A program made the position numbers and the translations under genes. This document shows, piece after piece, positions 6,023 to 6,465 of a stretch of DNA of 6,465 nucleotides (within the stretch, counting starts at the first letter, position 1; each line of letters starts with the position of its first letter). This DNA is from Nitratifractor sp. (lineage in GTDB: Bacteria; Campylobacterota; Campylobacteria; Campylobacterales; Sulfurovaceae), in NCBI GenBank assembly GCA_015490055.1, contig WFYP01000027.1:1-6465 (forward strand). The letters are read 5' to 3'. Below the pieces are notes generated by a model. It did not search any database and had not been told where the DNA came from. It worked only from the letters and a program-made list of their open reading frames with translations.

Positions 6023-6465
6023 TTATTCTCCAAAAATTAATGCATTTGGTTTTTTGTTTAGCTTTCTTAAAAGCCCATTTGTCTGCTCACTGGTATTATG
6101 TAACTCTTTTAGTGTTGCTTCTACTTTATCTGCAAATAGAGAGTCACTACCATAACCTTTTAGTACTTTTTTAGTCTGTAAAATTGTGCTATTTAAAGAT
6201 TTAAGAGTTTTATTAAGATTTTTGCTAAGTCCTCTAAACTCTTTTGTGCCTATGACTTTATTAATATTCTTTATAGATTCATTAGCATTTTTGACTAAAT
6301 CTTGAGTACTCTTTAATATCTTATCTAACTTTTTAACAGGTCCTTTTGAAGTTGCAAGTAAATCATTTATATTATTTACTGTAGCTTCAAGATTAAGCTT
6401 ATTAATTTTATCTGTTACTTCTGCTAATTTACCAATTAACCCACTATCTATATACTCTTTTGTAG
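6023..6465 (-). CDS. MCE-domain (MlaD/PqiB-like) lipid-transport protein, C-terminal part
   Basis: The reading frame enters from the right edge and gives 146 residues up to TAA at 6023-6025; the start, any N-terminal transmembrane helix and the MCE domain itself lie outside the window. What is visible is a long, mostly helical region rich in K, L, N and S with regularly spaced hydrophobics (KLAEVTDKINKLNLEATV, KKLDKILKSTQDLVKNAN). It ends in KPNALIFGE, close to the RPNSLIFG ending typical of MlaD/PqiB-type proteins. In that family the C-terminal helices bundle into a periplasmic channel for phospholipids. A PqiC-type lipoprotein gene one base downstream supports the assignment; the permease and ATPase genes are expected further right. 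Confidence 0.85.
   Translation of the reverse strand, partial: TKEYIDSGLIGKLAEVTDKINKLNLEATVNNINDLLATSKGPVKKLDKILKSTQDLVKNANESIKNINKVIGTKEFRGLSKNLNKTLKSLNSTILQTKKVLKGYGSDSLFADKVEATLKELHNTSEQTNGLLRKLNKKPNALIFGE
6026..6031 (-). promoter_or_regulatory. ribosome-binding site fixing the lipoprotein start
   Basis: GGAGAA on the minus strand sits inside the last two sense codons of the MCE-protein gene, 4 bases before ATG at 6021. It rules in the ATG and argues against TTG at 6033, which would include the site within the coding region. Confidence 0.8.

Noticed and set aside
6022..6033. TTG start at 6033 for the lipoprotein
   Set aside because: The GGAGAA ribosome site lies inside that extension and is correctly spaced for the ATG at 6021, which also gives a cleaner signal peptide.

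Overview
The window comes from a low-GC bacterium that is most likely a member of the Campylobacterota (Sulfurimonas/Arcobacter/Sulfurovum type). The evidence is protein character: L27 begins directly with AHKKG, and the L21 C-terminus, RlmB, LepA and Prs read like that phylum. Intergenic DNA is very AT-rich and -10 boxes stand without clear -35 boxes. The genus is an inference. Every supported gene lies on the minus strand, so the biological order runs from right to left.

Right end (6465 to 5479): the C-terminal part of an MCE/MlaD-PqiB-type substrate-binding protein, followed after one base by a lipoprotein of the PqiC/ABC-auxiliary family. Together they form the tail of an intermembrane lipid-transport operon. 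Middle (5423 to 1480): prs (PRPP synthetase), lepA (EF4), a four-helix CopD-like membrane protein and rlmB (23S rRNA Gm2251 methyltransferase), with gaps of 9 and 9 nt and then a one-base overlap. These look co-transcribed and translationally coupled. Next comes rplU-rpmA (L21, L27), with its own probable promoter and a GC-rich hairpin terminator at 721-743.

Left end (587 to 1): an ORF that runs off the window with no stop codon and encodes 195 residues of a DpnI-family, methyl-directed type IIM restriction endonuclease. Its zinc-finger cysteines and PD-(D/E)XK residues are visible, but most of the C-terminal winged-helix domain lies outside the window. It stands alone beside ordinary translation genes. 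DpnI cuts only N6-methyladenine-modified GATC, so such a gene implies a host without Dam methylation.

The main anomaly is that GATC occurs only twice in 6465 bp, both times inside rpmA, whereas CTAG, which has the same base composition, occurs 22 times. Together with the DpnI-like gene this suggests a history of GATC-directed restriction in this lineage. The rest of the window is conserved housekeeping DNA. No tRNA, rRNA, CRISPR array or insertion sequence was seen, and no stretch over 300 bases lacks a gene.
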